NCBI GenBank assembly: GCA_937905835.1
Contig: CALCXK010000120.1
Span: forward strand, 1-64,000
Direction: 5' to 3'
Length of the DNA: 64,000 nucleotides
From: an uncultured Ilumatobacter sp.
GTDB lineage: Bacteria > Actinomycetota > Acidimicrobiia > Acidimicrobiales > Ilumatobacteraceae
Positions 1 through 6,661 of this stretch are shown piece by piece. Numbering within the stretch: the stretch's first letter is position 1; each line of letters begins with the position of its first letter. The notes under the pieces were generated by a model. That model ran no database searches and had not been told where the DNA came from. It saw nothing but the letters and a program-made list of their open reading frames with translations. The position numbers and the translations under genes were made by a program.

Positions 1-311
1 TCAACGGCACTGTTGCGTTGGTCGATCTGGGGGCGTGGTTCGCCCGGTTTGCGGACTGGGGGCAGACCCATGTGACCGCCACCGCGACCGGCGGCACCAA
101 CAGCTACGGCGTGTACAACTATGACGGGTCGTATCCGTCGATTCGGAACTCGTCAATCACCGGCACCACCAACAGCATTTTCAACGACCCTTTGTCGATC
201 GCGCAGGTGGCTGACACCATGCTCGACGGACCAGTCACCGCAGGTGCCAATGTCACGTGTGTTGGGGTGTACAACGCAGCTTTTGTGGCCCTAGGCATCG
301 CCTGCGCCTGA
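1..311 (+). CDS. C-terminal part of a beta-helix/cell-surface-type repeat protein (5' end outside window)
   Basis: The reading frame is open from the left edge (first full codon at base 3) to a TGA at 309-311, so only the last ~103 residues are visible. They are rich in Gly, Thr, Asn and Ser and contain a repeat-like segment (GVYNYDGSYPSIRNSSITG), then a short terminal module with TCVGVYNA and a final Cys. This composition is typical of right-handed beta-helix or tail-fibre-like secreted proteins with 'nonspecific' surface roles. No catalytic motif is visible. A TTG at 18 is merely internal. Function is inferred from composition only. Confidence 0.6.
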   Translation, partial: NGTVALVDLGAWFARFADWGQTHVTATATGGTNSYGVYNYDGSYPSIRNSSITGTTNSIFNDPLSIAQVADTMLDGPVTAGANVTCVGVYNAAFVALGIACA

Positions 312-871
312 CCCGCGCTGAGTGAGCGAAGGTCGAAAGGGTCGCGGACCTCTCATCGGCGATCGTCAGTGCCTGTGCCTGTCGTCGTCGTTCGTACAAC
401 CGAGAGGTGAGCGGGCGGTGCGTTGCTCCGAGCAATCCGACTGGTTATCCGCTACGACATCCAAGCCCTCGTCCCGGCTGTAGTCGTCAGAATCATCGGC
501 GTTATCGCCATCGCGAACCAACGCACCCACACCCGCAACGCAGTAGCGGACCTACTCAACCGACTCACCGTGGCAGCACAGAACACAACCGTTCCCGACG
601 ACCTCGCAAGAAACCTCACAAATCTCCAGCGCAGCCCGACCTCCCTCCGCACTGCCCCGGGGGCGGGGCCGCTATACCCCCTGCCGGTAGCTGGAGCATG
701 GTGGTTGCAGTCGGCAGACACCTCGACCCTCTCCCCTCCGACCTGCAAGCCCGGCTCAAGCTCAAGTCGCTCAACGAAGCTGGGCTCGAGAAATGGCGTT
801 GAGTTCCCCCGCAACGTCCCCCGCACGCCCGATTCGGCTCGTTGCCGATCCCGCTAGATCTTTACGTCTAT
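312..871. other. 560-base gap without a convincing gene
   Basis: Several overlapping frames of 120-145 codons are open here on both strands, as expected for GC-rich DNA, but none has recognisable motifs. The least unlikely is a plus-strand frame from about 423 that reads a hydrophobic stretch (VVVRIIGVIAIANQR) and a short helical segment, then degenerates into Ser/Pro-rich sequence. It could be remains of a small membrane protein. I do not call it a gene. Confidence 0.4.
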
Positions 872-949
872 TGGTCGGGGTGGGGAGATTCGAACTCCCG
901 GCCTCCTGCTCCCAAAGCAGGCGCGCTAACCAAGCTGCGCTACACCCCG
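872..949 (-). tRNA. tRNA-Pro (anticodon TGG)
   Basis: On the minus strand the cloverleaf is complete. The 7-bp acceptor stem is CGGGGTG/CACCCCG, the D arm starts GCGC, the anticodon stem is CCTGC/GCAGG around loop TTTGGGA (anticodon TGG, decoding CCA/CCG), and the T loop is TTCGAAT. The mature part is 875-949 (75 nt), and a CCA end is encoded in the DNA at 872-874. Confidence 0.96.
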
Positions 950-985
950 TATCCACCCTGATGGGCCTGGCGAGCCTACTGAGAG

Positions 986-1477
986 TCAGAGCGCAAATGC
1001 GCTGCCTGTTCCAGCCGGCGGAGCAGGCCAACGGCGCGGCGCGACCTCCAGGCCAGCGGCGCTAAACGCCTCGGTGAGCTGGTCGACATGGAGGCCAAGA
1101 CGGCGGTCGGTCGAGTCGATGTTTGTGATTACCCGCACCACGTCGAGGTACGCCCGGCGATACAGCGCTCCATGCCCGTGGGCCTGGCCAGCCAAGACAT
1201 GCGCGAGTTCGTGGGCCGCCGTGGCGATCGTCGTCTGTGATGCAGCAAGGCGGATCGCTCCCGGCCCTCCACCCGAGGCGGCGCATCGGGCGCTCGACGA
1301 GTGGGCATCCGACCGGGCCGCTCGAACGACCACTCCCCCGCTCGGCCACCAGGGGTCAGCGGCAACCGCGTCAATCAGTGATCGCACCTGCTCAAACGAT
1401 CGCACGTCTTCGAGGTCGGTACCGTCGAACGCGGACAACTCGGCCGCGTAGAGCGCACTGTGATCCGAGTCGCTCAC
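986..1477 (-). CDS. Small putative zinc metallohydrolase (HExxH-like, TIGR04338-type)
   Basis: 163 residues. The central segment HELAHVLAGQAHGHGALYRRAY has the HExxH-type zinc/catalytic pattern (HELAH) followed by a later His/Gly pair, as in the small actinobacterial metallohydrolases known as TIGR04338. I choose the GTG at 1477 rather than the ATG at 1564. The GTG overlaps the TGA of the upstream gene as GTGA (1474-1477), the classic arrangement for translational coupling, whereas the ATG would overlap that gene by 90 bases. The upstream partner is a DUF2786 protein. The substrate is unknown; a role as a protease or hydrolase is inferred only from the motif. Confidence 0.75.
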   Translation of the reverse strand: MSDSDHSALYAAELSAFDGTDLEDVRSFEQVRSLIDAVAADPWWPSGGVVVRAARSDAHSSSARCAASGGGPGAIRLAASQTTIATAAHELAHVLAGQAHGHGALYRRAYLDVVRVITNIDSTDRRLGLHVDQLTEAFSAAGLEVAPRRWPAPPAGTGSAFAL

Positions 1478-2202
1478 GGGTGGCCGCGCCCGATCCCGCG
1501 TCGACCCGAAAGCTTCGATCGCCCAACGTCCGCTCGGCTGGCTGCAACGGAACCGGCATCCCAACCGCCTGCGTGCGCCGCACTTGGCGCCCGAGCCGTT
1601 CGAACTCGACCGAAAGCCGTCGCTGCAAAGTCATCGATCCGAGCGTTTCGGCTCAGTACGGCAAGCGCACGCTGTCCAGAATCATCAACGGAACTCGATG
1701 AGTCGGCGGCAACTGCCTGCGTATCTTTCAATGTCTGGCTGATCTCCTCGGCAAACCCGAACAGGAACGAACGTCGGAAACGCTGGGTTGCTGCTGGCGT
1801 CCCTCGGCGTTCCCGCGCCATCTGTGACGCCGCCTGCTGGTGCAGCGAGTTGTAGAGCACCTCGACAACGTCAAGGTCGCTACGGAAGCCCGCGGCGATA
1901 GCAACCGTGCCATTGGGCCGCGACTCGAAGACCACTCGCACATCATGAACCTCGGCGACCGCCTGCAGCAGGGAGAGGCGCGCTCGCACATAGGCCCCTC
2001 TCCCGAGGTCGAATTCGCGAACGCGGAGGTCGTCAGAGAGGTCGATGTCGACGAGTCGGGCCGGGTCAATCCGGTGCGCCGCAATGATTTTTGCTGCTTT
2101 CCGAGAAAATGCATCGGCCTCGTGAGCGTTACTCGTTCCCTCTGCTTTGTCCAGCAGTTTGCGGACTCGAATCAGCAGGTCAGCGGTAGCACGAGCCGTC
2201 AT
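1474..2202 (-). CDS. DUF2786 domain protein
   Basis: 242 residues, ATG start (MTARATADLLIRVRKLLDKAEGTSN). The N-terminal ~45 residues match the DUF2786 pattern: a helix with IRVRKLLDKAE, then NAHEADAFSRKAAKIIAAHRID. The middle region is mixed alpha/beta. The last ~50 residues are Ala/Arg/Gly-rich and probably disordered. Its stop overlaps the start of the metallohydrolase gene by four bases, so the two are very likely made together and may act on the same target. The molecular role of DUF2786 proteins is not established. Confidence 0.75.
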   Translation of the reverse strand: MTARATADLLIRVRKLLDKAEGTSNAHEADAFSRKAAKIIAAHRIDPARLVDIDLSDDLRVREFDLGRGAYVRARLSLLQAVAEVHDVRVVFESRPNGTVAIAAGFRSDLDVVEVLYNSLHQQAASQMARERRGTPAATQRFRRSFLFGFAEEISQTLKDTQAVAADSSSSVDDSGQRALAVLSRNARIDDFAATAFGRVRTARAPSAAHAGGWDAGSVAASRADVGRSKLSGRRGIGRGHP

Positions 2203-2548
2203 TTTGTGCCCGAACTTACGGGGACACCCGTAGCTCGTCGTACTGAAACTTTTGTCATCTATTCAGCAATTCATCGACTTCGACTCATCGCACCACCCAT
2301 TATTCATGATCATAGAGAAATCGAAGGTGCTTTTGGCTCGGCAATAGCTGCGAACGTTGCGCACCCAGAGTGGGCCAGCACGGTCTCGCCTGCCGACACG
2401 TTTGCGATCAGTGAGCAGATTCTCCGACTGGGCATGAGCAGCTTCATCAACCCTCATCTCAACGACCTAACCGACGTCACCGCTGCCGCCGAGTAGGCGG
2501 GTCAGTAGGTCGGCGAAGCGCTGTACGCCGCTATGCTCCGTTGATCAT
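2203..2548. other. Gap between DUF2786 gene and tRNA-Gly, locally AT-richer
   Basis: 346 bases. Positions 2240-2340 are clearly less GC-rich than the surroundings and probably hold the promoter of the minus-strand DUF2786 operon. A plus-strand frame ending in TAG at 2494-2496 reads plausible protein (ISEQILRLGMSSFINPHLN) without a believable start, so it may be a gene remnant. Nothing firm can be called. Confidence 0.4.
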
Positions 2549-2622
2549 GCGGGTGTAGTTCAATGGTAGAACCTCAGGTTTCCAACCTGACTACAGGGGT
2601 TCGATTCCCCTCACCCGCTCCA
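2549..2622 (+). tRNA. tRNA-Gly (anticodon TCC)
   Basis: Acceptor stem GCGGGTG/CACCCGC, D-arm GTTC-AATGGT-AGAAC, anticodon stem TCAGG/CCTGA around TTTCCAA (anticodon TCC), and T arm AGGGG-TTCGATT-CCCCT. The CCA end is encoded (2620-2622). It reads GGA/GGG glycine codons. Possible gene fragments lie on both sides. Confidence 0.96.
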
Positions 2623-2629
2623 ATCGAGT

Positions 2630-2836
2630 TCACCTGATCGCCTCAGTCGGCAGCAAACATTTGCCGACGGTGTCGAATACAAGATCGACGCGATCTGACA
2701 AAAACAGCGTGGGCATCAAGAACTTCGGCCCGTAGAACAACTCCGTCAGGAACCCGTCGGCGTACGCCTCGTCCATCGCTCGGATCATCGCGTAACCATT
2801 CCGACCACACCAGGGCCGACCACACGCTGCTGAGGC
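2630..2836 (-). pseudogene. Possible truncated gene remnant next to tRNA-Gly
   Basis: A minus-strand frame shorter than 70 codons reads well-formed protein from an in-frame ATG at 2788 (MIRAMDEAYADGFLTELFYG, then PKFLMPTLFLSDRVDLVFDT) to a TGA at 2630-2632, with third positions mostly G or C like neighbouring genes. Upstream codons to a stop at 2837 also read through (PWCGRNGYA). It looks like the C-terminal end of a larger lost protein. I do not recognise the family. It could instead be a small intact 52-residue gene. Confidence 0.35.
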
Positions 2837-2859
2837 TCAACCATGTGGAAGAGTGCAGC

Positions 2860-3258
2860 ATGGCGTTTGGTCAGTCGTCCGGTCCACCAGCGAACGGCAA
2901 GCAGCTTCGCGAGCTCCTTGAGCTCCTCGAAGCCGCCGGACACTCCGACTATCGCGACGCCCGCGGACCAATGGGATTCTCCCAACGTCAAGCAGCTGGC
3001 AAGTTCACCAGTGGAGAAGCCGACGAGTTCATCGAGCGCCTCCAAATCGAAATCCACGGCGACGGCCCTCCCCCTGGATCACGCCCTCCCCCGGCGGCCA
3101 GAGCACCGAAACCTGCTGCGGCAAAACCACCGCCTCGCAAGACGGCTGCCAAACGGCCAAGCACTCCCCCGGCAACGACCACCTCGCTCAGCGATGTTCC
3201 CGTCGAAGAGCTCGCGGCCGAGCTGCAACGTCGCGGCTGGGTCGTCCTCGAACCCTGA
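2860..3258 (+). CDS. Conserved actinobacterial hypothetical protein
   Basis: 132 residues. The ATG at 2860 is preceded at proper distance by GGAAGAG (2846-2852), so it is preferred over the GTG at 2845. Three parts are visible: an N-terminal ~60-residue helical block (KQLRELLELLEAAGHSDYRD, GPMGFSQRQAAGKFTSGEADE), a Pro/Ala/Lys-rich flexible linker, and a short C-terminal helix ending AAELQRRGWVVLEP. The N-terminal block resembles a small family I recall in other actinobacteria, without known function. It converges on the FKBP gene with one base between the stop codons. Confidence 0.75.
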   Translation: MAFGQSSGPPANGKQLRELLELLEAAGHSDYRDARGPMGFSQRQAAGKFTSGEADEFIERLQIEIHGDGPPPGSRPPPAARAPKPAAAKPPPRKTAAKRPSTPPATTTSLSDVPVEELAAELQRRGWVVLEP

Positions 3259-3259
3259 G

Positions 3260-3628
3260 TCAGCCGACGCCGAGGAGGTCGACAACGAAGACAAGCGTCT
3301 CGTTGCCAGCAATGACGCCACCGGCGCCTGCCGCGCCGTAGCCCATGTGCGGCGGGATGGTGAGACGACGACGACCGCCGACCTTCATGCCCTGGACGCC
3401 TTCGTCCCAGCCCTGGATGACCTGGCTCTGGCCGAGGCCGAACTGGAAGGGCTCCATACGGTTCCAGGAGGCATCAAATTCGACACCGGTCGACCAGGAG
3501 ACGCCTGCATAGTGAACAGTGACCGCACGGCCCGCAACAGCCTCGTCGCCGTCACCGACGGTGATGTCGTCGACGACGAGCTCCGCTGGCGGACCTTCGG
3601 CGGGAATAGTGATTTCAGGCTTCTGCAT
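3260..3628 (-). CDS. FKBP-type peptidyl-prolyl cis-trans isomerase
   Basis: 122 residues, close to the size of a single FKBP domain. Diagnostic stretches are VTVHYAGVSWSTGVEFDASW, FGLGQSQVIQGWDEGVQGMK, GGRRRLTIPPHMGYG and LVFVVDLLGV. There is no signal peptide, so it should act in the cytosol, catalysing prolyl isomerisation in folding proteins. I start at the ATG at 3628 (MQKPEITIPAEG). The frame stays open upstream to 3811, but that extension overlaps the divergent aminotransferase gene and has no homologous look. Confidence 0.93.
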   Translation of the reverse strand: MQKPEITIPAEGPPAELVVDDITVGDGDEAVAGRAVTVHYAGVSWSTGVEFDASWNRMEPFQFGLGQSQVIQGWDEGVQGMKVGGRRRLTIPPHMGYGAAGAGGVIAGNETLVFVVDLLGVG

Positions 3629-3716
3629 CCCCCGAAGGCTAACGGCACCAGAAACTGACCGAACAGCGGCGACGTCAAAGTCGGTCAGCACCGTCGCGGA
3701 CTGGCACAATGGTCTC

Positions 3717-4928
3717 ATGCCCGGCGCCTTTTTACACCCATTCGCGAAACCGACACGTGAGCGCTTTCCAAGCATCACACACGGCCGCGGCTCCCTCGTC
3801 TGGGACCACACCGGGCACGAGATGATCGACGCAATGGCAAGCCTGTGGTACTGCCAGGTCGGTCACGGACGCGGCGACATGGCTGACGCAATCGCCGCTC
3901 AGATTCGCCAGATCGCGTCCTACTCTTGCTTCGACCCGTTCACCAACGCACCGGCCGATGCGCTGGCCGAGAAAATCGTCAGCCTCACGCCGATGCCTGA
4001 AGCCCGGGTGTTCTTCACCGGGTCCGGATCCGAAGCAATCGACTCCGCCATGAAACTCGCCCGCCTCGCCCAGGCCCTCGATGGGAACCCCGAACGCCGG
4101 CTGATCATCTCCCGCGAGCGGGGATACCACGGCACCAACTACGGCGGCACCAGCGCCCAAGGCCTCCCACTCAACAAGGTTGGCTACGGCACGCTGCTCG
4201 AGGACGTGGTGCAGGTTCCTGCCGACGACATCGAGGCACTCTCCCGGCTCATGGCCGAGCGGTCCGGCGAGATCGCTGCCGTGCTCACCGAACCGCTCCA
4301 GGGGGCAGCCGGTGTCTTCCCGCCCCCGGACGGCTACCTCGCTGACGCGCGACGCCTATGCGACCAGCACGGCGCCCTTCTGATCTTCGATGAGGTGATC
4401 ACCGGGTTCGGCAGGCTCGGAACGTGGTTCGCTGCAGAGCACTACGGTGTCACGCCTGACCTCACCACGTTCGCAAAGGGCGTCACCTCTGGCTATCAAC
4501 CCCTCGGCGGCGTCATCGTGGGCCGGCAGGTGCGCGACGCGCTCGAAGCCGACCGCGACTTCATCCTCCGCCACGGCTACACCTACTCGGGGCACGCTGC
4601 CGCCTGCGCTGCTGGGCTGAAGAACATCGAGATCATCGAACAGCAGAAGCTGCTCCGAGCCGGTCAAGGTATGGGCTACCGCCTCCACCGTGGGCTCCGC
4701 GCAATCGCCGAAGACGGTGGCGTCGATCACGTCCGCGGAGAGGGCGCGGTGTTCGCAGTCGGCTTGCGCGCTGATCAAGACGCGATGCACATTCGCGACG
4801 CGATGATCGAAGCCGGCGTCATCACTCGGGCCATCGGCACCGACACCATCACGTACTGCCCGCCGCTCGTCACGACCGACGAGCAGGTCGATCGCATCGT
4901 CGACGTCCTCGCCACCACGGTCTCCTAA
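3717..4928 (+). CDS. Class III (omega-type) PLP aminotransferase
   Basis: 403 residues, normal for subgroup II/class III aminotransferases. Visible are the PLP phosphate cup GSGSEAIDSAMKLAR (about 102-116), the YHG motif (137-139), LIFDEVITGFGRLG with the pyridine-binding Asp (222-235), and the Schiff-base Lys254 in TFAKGVTSGYQPLGG. The family transfers an amino group from omega-amino acids or amines to pyruvate or 2-oxoglutarate. The exact substrate cannot be read. The ATG at 3717 is chosen because the protein begins as family members do (FLHPFAKPT); the longer frame to 3519 overlaps the FKBP gene. It ends three bases from the convergent dehydrogenase gene; a shared pathway in beta-alanine or valine catabolism is possible. 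Confidence 0.9.
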   Translation: MPGAFLHPFAKPTRERFPSITHGRGSLVWDHTGHEMIDAMASLWYCQVGHGRGDMADAIAAQIRQIASYSCFDPFTNAPADALAEKIVSLTPMPEARVFFTGSGSEAIDSAMKLARLAQALDGNPERRLIISRERGYHGTNYGGTSAQGLPLNKVGYGTLLEDVVQVPADDIEALSRLMAERSGEIAAVLTEPLQGAAGVFPPPDGYLADARRLCDQHGALLIFDEVITGFGRLGTWFAAEHYGVTPDLTTFAKGVTSGYQPLGGVIVGRQVRDALEADRDFILRHGYTYSGHAAACAAGLKNIEIIEQQKLLRAGQGMGYRLHRGLRAIAEDGGVDHVRGEGAVFAVGLRADQDAMHIRDAMIEAGVITRAIGTDTITYCPPLVTTDEQVDRIVDVLATTVS

Positions 4929-4931
4929 AAC

Positions 4932-5813
4932 TCAGGAGTTGCGCAGCAAATCGATCAAGCTGCTCGTGTCCCAGCGATCCCCGCCACGTGCGACGACCTG
5001 TTTGTAGAACTGATCGATCACCGCAGTCACCGGGAGCCGTGCACTGTTGCGTTCGGCTTCCTCAAGGCAAATACCAAGGTCTTTACGCATCAATTCGACG
5101 GCGAACCCGAAGTCGTACTCGCCGTCAGCCATGGTGCCGGCTCGGTTGTCCATCTGCCAGCTCTGGGCTGCGCCCTTGCCGATAACTCCGACAACTTCGG
5201 CGATGTCGAGCCCCGCCCGTTCAGCGAAATTCAAGCCTTCGGCGAGGCCCTGCACGACACCGGCAATACAGATTTGGTTGACCATCTTGGTCAACTGGCC
5301 CGACCCTGCCGGGCCGAGTAACGCGCATTGCTTGGCAAATGCCGCGATCACGGCGGCGGCACGTTTGTAGGTCTCGACGTCGTCGCACCCGCACATCACT
5401 GTCAGTTGCCCGTTCTCGGCTCCGGCCTGACCGCCCGACACCGGAGCGTCGACGAACCCGATGCCACGTTCTGCGCAGGCCGCCGCCAACTCGCGTGCCA
5501 GGCTGGCCGATGCCGTCGTGTGATCGATCAAGACCGACCCTGCAGCCATCGACCCAAGCGCTCCCGTCTCGCCGAACACCACCTCGCGGACGTCGTCATC
5601 GTTTCCGACGCACATCATGACGAAATCGGCACCGTCGACACATTCGGCCGGAGTCGGTGCAGCCTGGCCACCATTGAGTGCGACCCATGCCAGCGCCTTA
5701 GCTCCCGTGCGGTTGAAGATGACAAGTTCGTGCCCTGCCCGCTTGAGGTGCCGGGCCATCGGTGCGCCCATCACGCCGGTTCCAAGAAATGCGATTTTCG
5801 ACTGGTCACTCAT
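4932..5813 (-). CDS. 3-hydroxyisobutyrate dehydrogenase-like NAD(P)-dependent beta-hydroxyacid dehydrogenase
   Basis: 293 residues, the usual family length. The N-terminal Rossmann fold shows GTGVMGAPMARHLKRAGH, then the substrate-binding loop DAPVSGGQAGAENG and the catalytic-lysine segment GPAGSGQLTKMVNQI, with an all-helical C-terminal domain. Such enzymes oxidise 3-hydroxyisobutyrate, tartronate semialdehyde, gamma-hydroxybutyrate or similar compounds, so the substrate is open. It is convergent with the aminotransferase at 3717-4928. Confidence 0.9.
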   Translation of the reverse strand: MSDQSKIAFLGTGVMGAPMARHLKRAGHELVIFNRTGAKALAWVALNGGQAAPTPAECVDGADFVMMCVGNDDDVREVVFGETGALGSMAAGSVLIDHTTASASLARELAAACAERGIGFVDAPVSGGQAGAENGQLTVMCGCDDVETYKRAAAVIAAFAKQCALLGPAGSGQLTKMVNQICIAGVVQGLAEGLNFAERAGLDIAEVVGVIGKGAAQSWQMDNRAGTMADGEYDFGFAVELMRKDLGICLEEAERNSARLPVTAVIDQFYKQVVARGGDRWDTSSLIDLLRNS

Positions 5814-5929
5814 GCACCCGAGTCTTTCAGGTCACAACTACACACGGCGACCACCGGCCCGATGACACAGCCCACGATCGCGGGGGCGGCTTCACCTGAG
5901 CAAGCGTGCGAGGACAAGCCCCGCCGAGC

Positions 5930-6460
5930 TCACTTCTTCTTCTTTTTGGGTGTTTCTGCTTCGCCGTCTTTGAGCACGCCCTTCGCGAGCGCGTCATCGA
6001 GATAGATCTCGGCATCTTCAGCCGACACCTTCAACGCAGGAGAGATCTCTGACACCAGGTTCACCCGGGCACGCTCGTACATGGTGCGCTCGGCTGCAGA
6101 CAGCGACGCATCACGGTTTCGGGCAGCCAGATTGCGCACGACTTCAGCGACCTGATACACATCGCCGCTCTTCAGCTTTTCCTGGTGGTTCTTGAAACGA
6201 CGACTCCAGTTGCTGGGCACACGCGGATCAGGCTTTGCCAGCACTGACACGAGATCTTCGAGCTCGTCAGCCGACACAGGCGGACGCACGCCCACCCCAT
6301 CGGTGTTGTCGAGCGGCACGCGCAAGGTCATTTCGTTAATGACGGTCTTCAGGATCAAGTACTCCTGATTCTCGCCGAAGAACTCCATCTTCTTGGTCCC
6401 CTGAACGACACATGCGCCGTGCTGGGGATAGATGACGGTTTCGCCCTTCTTAAATTTCAC
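5930..6460 (-). CDS. carD: CarD-family RNA polymerase-binding transcription regulator
   Basis: 176 residues. The N-terminal RNAP-interaction domain begins KFKKGETVIYPQHGACVVQG, with LRVPLDNTDGVGVRPPVS. The C-terminal helical DNA-binding part contains SNWSRRFKNHQEKLKSGD, PSN-W being the segment that contacts the upstream edge of the promoter bubble. It ends in a run of five lysines. CarD stabilises open complexes, notably at rRNA promoters. The GTG start (6460) follows a good AAGAGG ribosome-binding site (6467-6472, minus strand). Confidence 0.95.
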   Translation of the reverse strand: MKFKKGETVIYPQHGACVVQGTKKMEFFGENQEYLILKTVINEMTLRVPLDNTDGVGVRPPVSADELEDLVSVLAKPDPRVPSNWSRRFKNHQEKLKSGDVYQVAEVVRNLAARNRDASLSAAERTMYERARVNLVSEISPALKVSAEDAEIYLDDALAKGVLKDGEAETPKKKKK

Positions 6461-6519
6461 GCAAAACCTCTTGGGTCGTCGGATAGCGGAAAGACGAGGC
6501 TAACCCCGAACCTGACGAT

Positions 6520-6597
6520 TGGCGCCTCCGGCAGGATTCGAACCTGCGACCGACGGGGTAGAAACCCGCTGCTCTATCCGGGCTGAGCTACGGAGGC
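6520..6597 (-). tRNA. tRNA-Arg (anticodon TCT)
   Basis: Minus-strand cloverleaf with acceptor stem GCCTCCG/CGGAGGC, D arm GCTC...GAGC, anticodon stem GCGGG/CCCGT around loop TTTCTAC (anticodon TCT, codons AGA/AGG), and T loop TTCGAAT. The mature part is 6523-6597, and CCA is encoded at 6520-6522. It lies between carD and the glycine-rich protein gene, all on the minus strand. Confidence 0.95.
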
Positions 6598-6661
6598 AAG
6601 AACGTAGACGTTATCGCCCGACATTCGTGGCGCCGAGCCCGCCGTGCTCCGACTGCTTTGA

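Noticed and set aside
407..857. Overlapping plus-strand frames of 131 and 144 codons
   Set aside because: No motifs, mixed third-position bias, competing open frame on the other strand; typical of GC-rich non-coding DNA. A faint hydrophobic segment was noted but is not enough.
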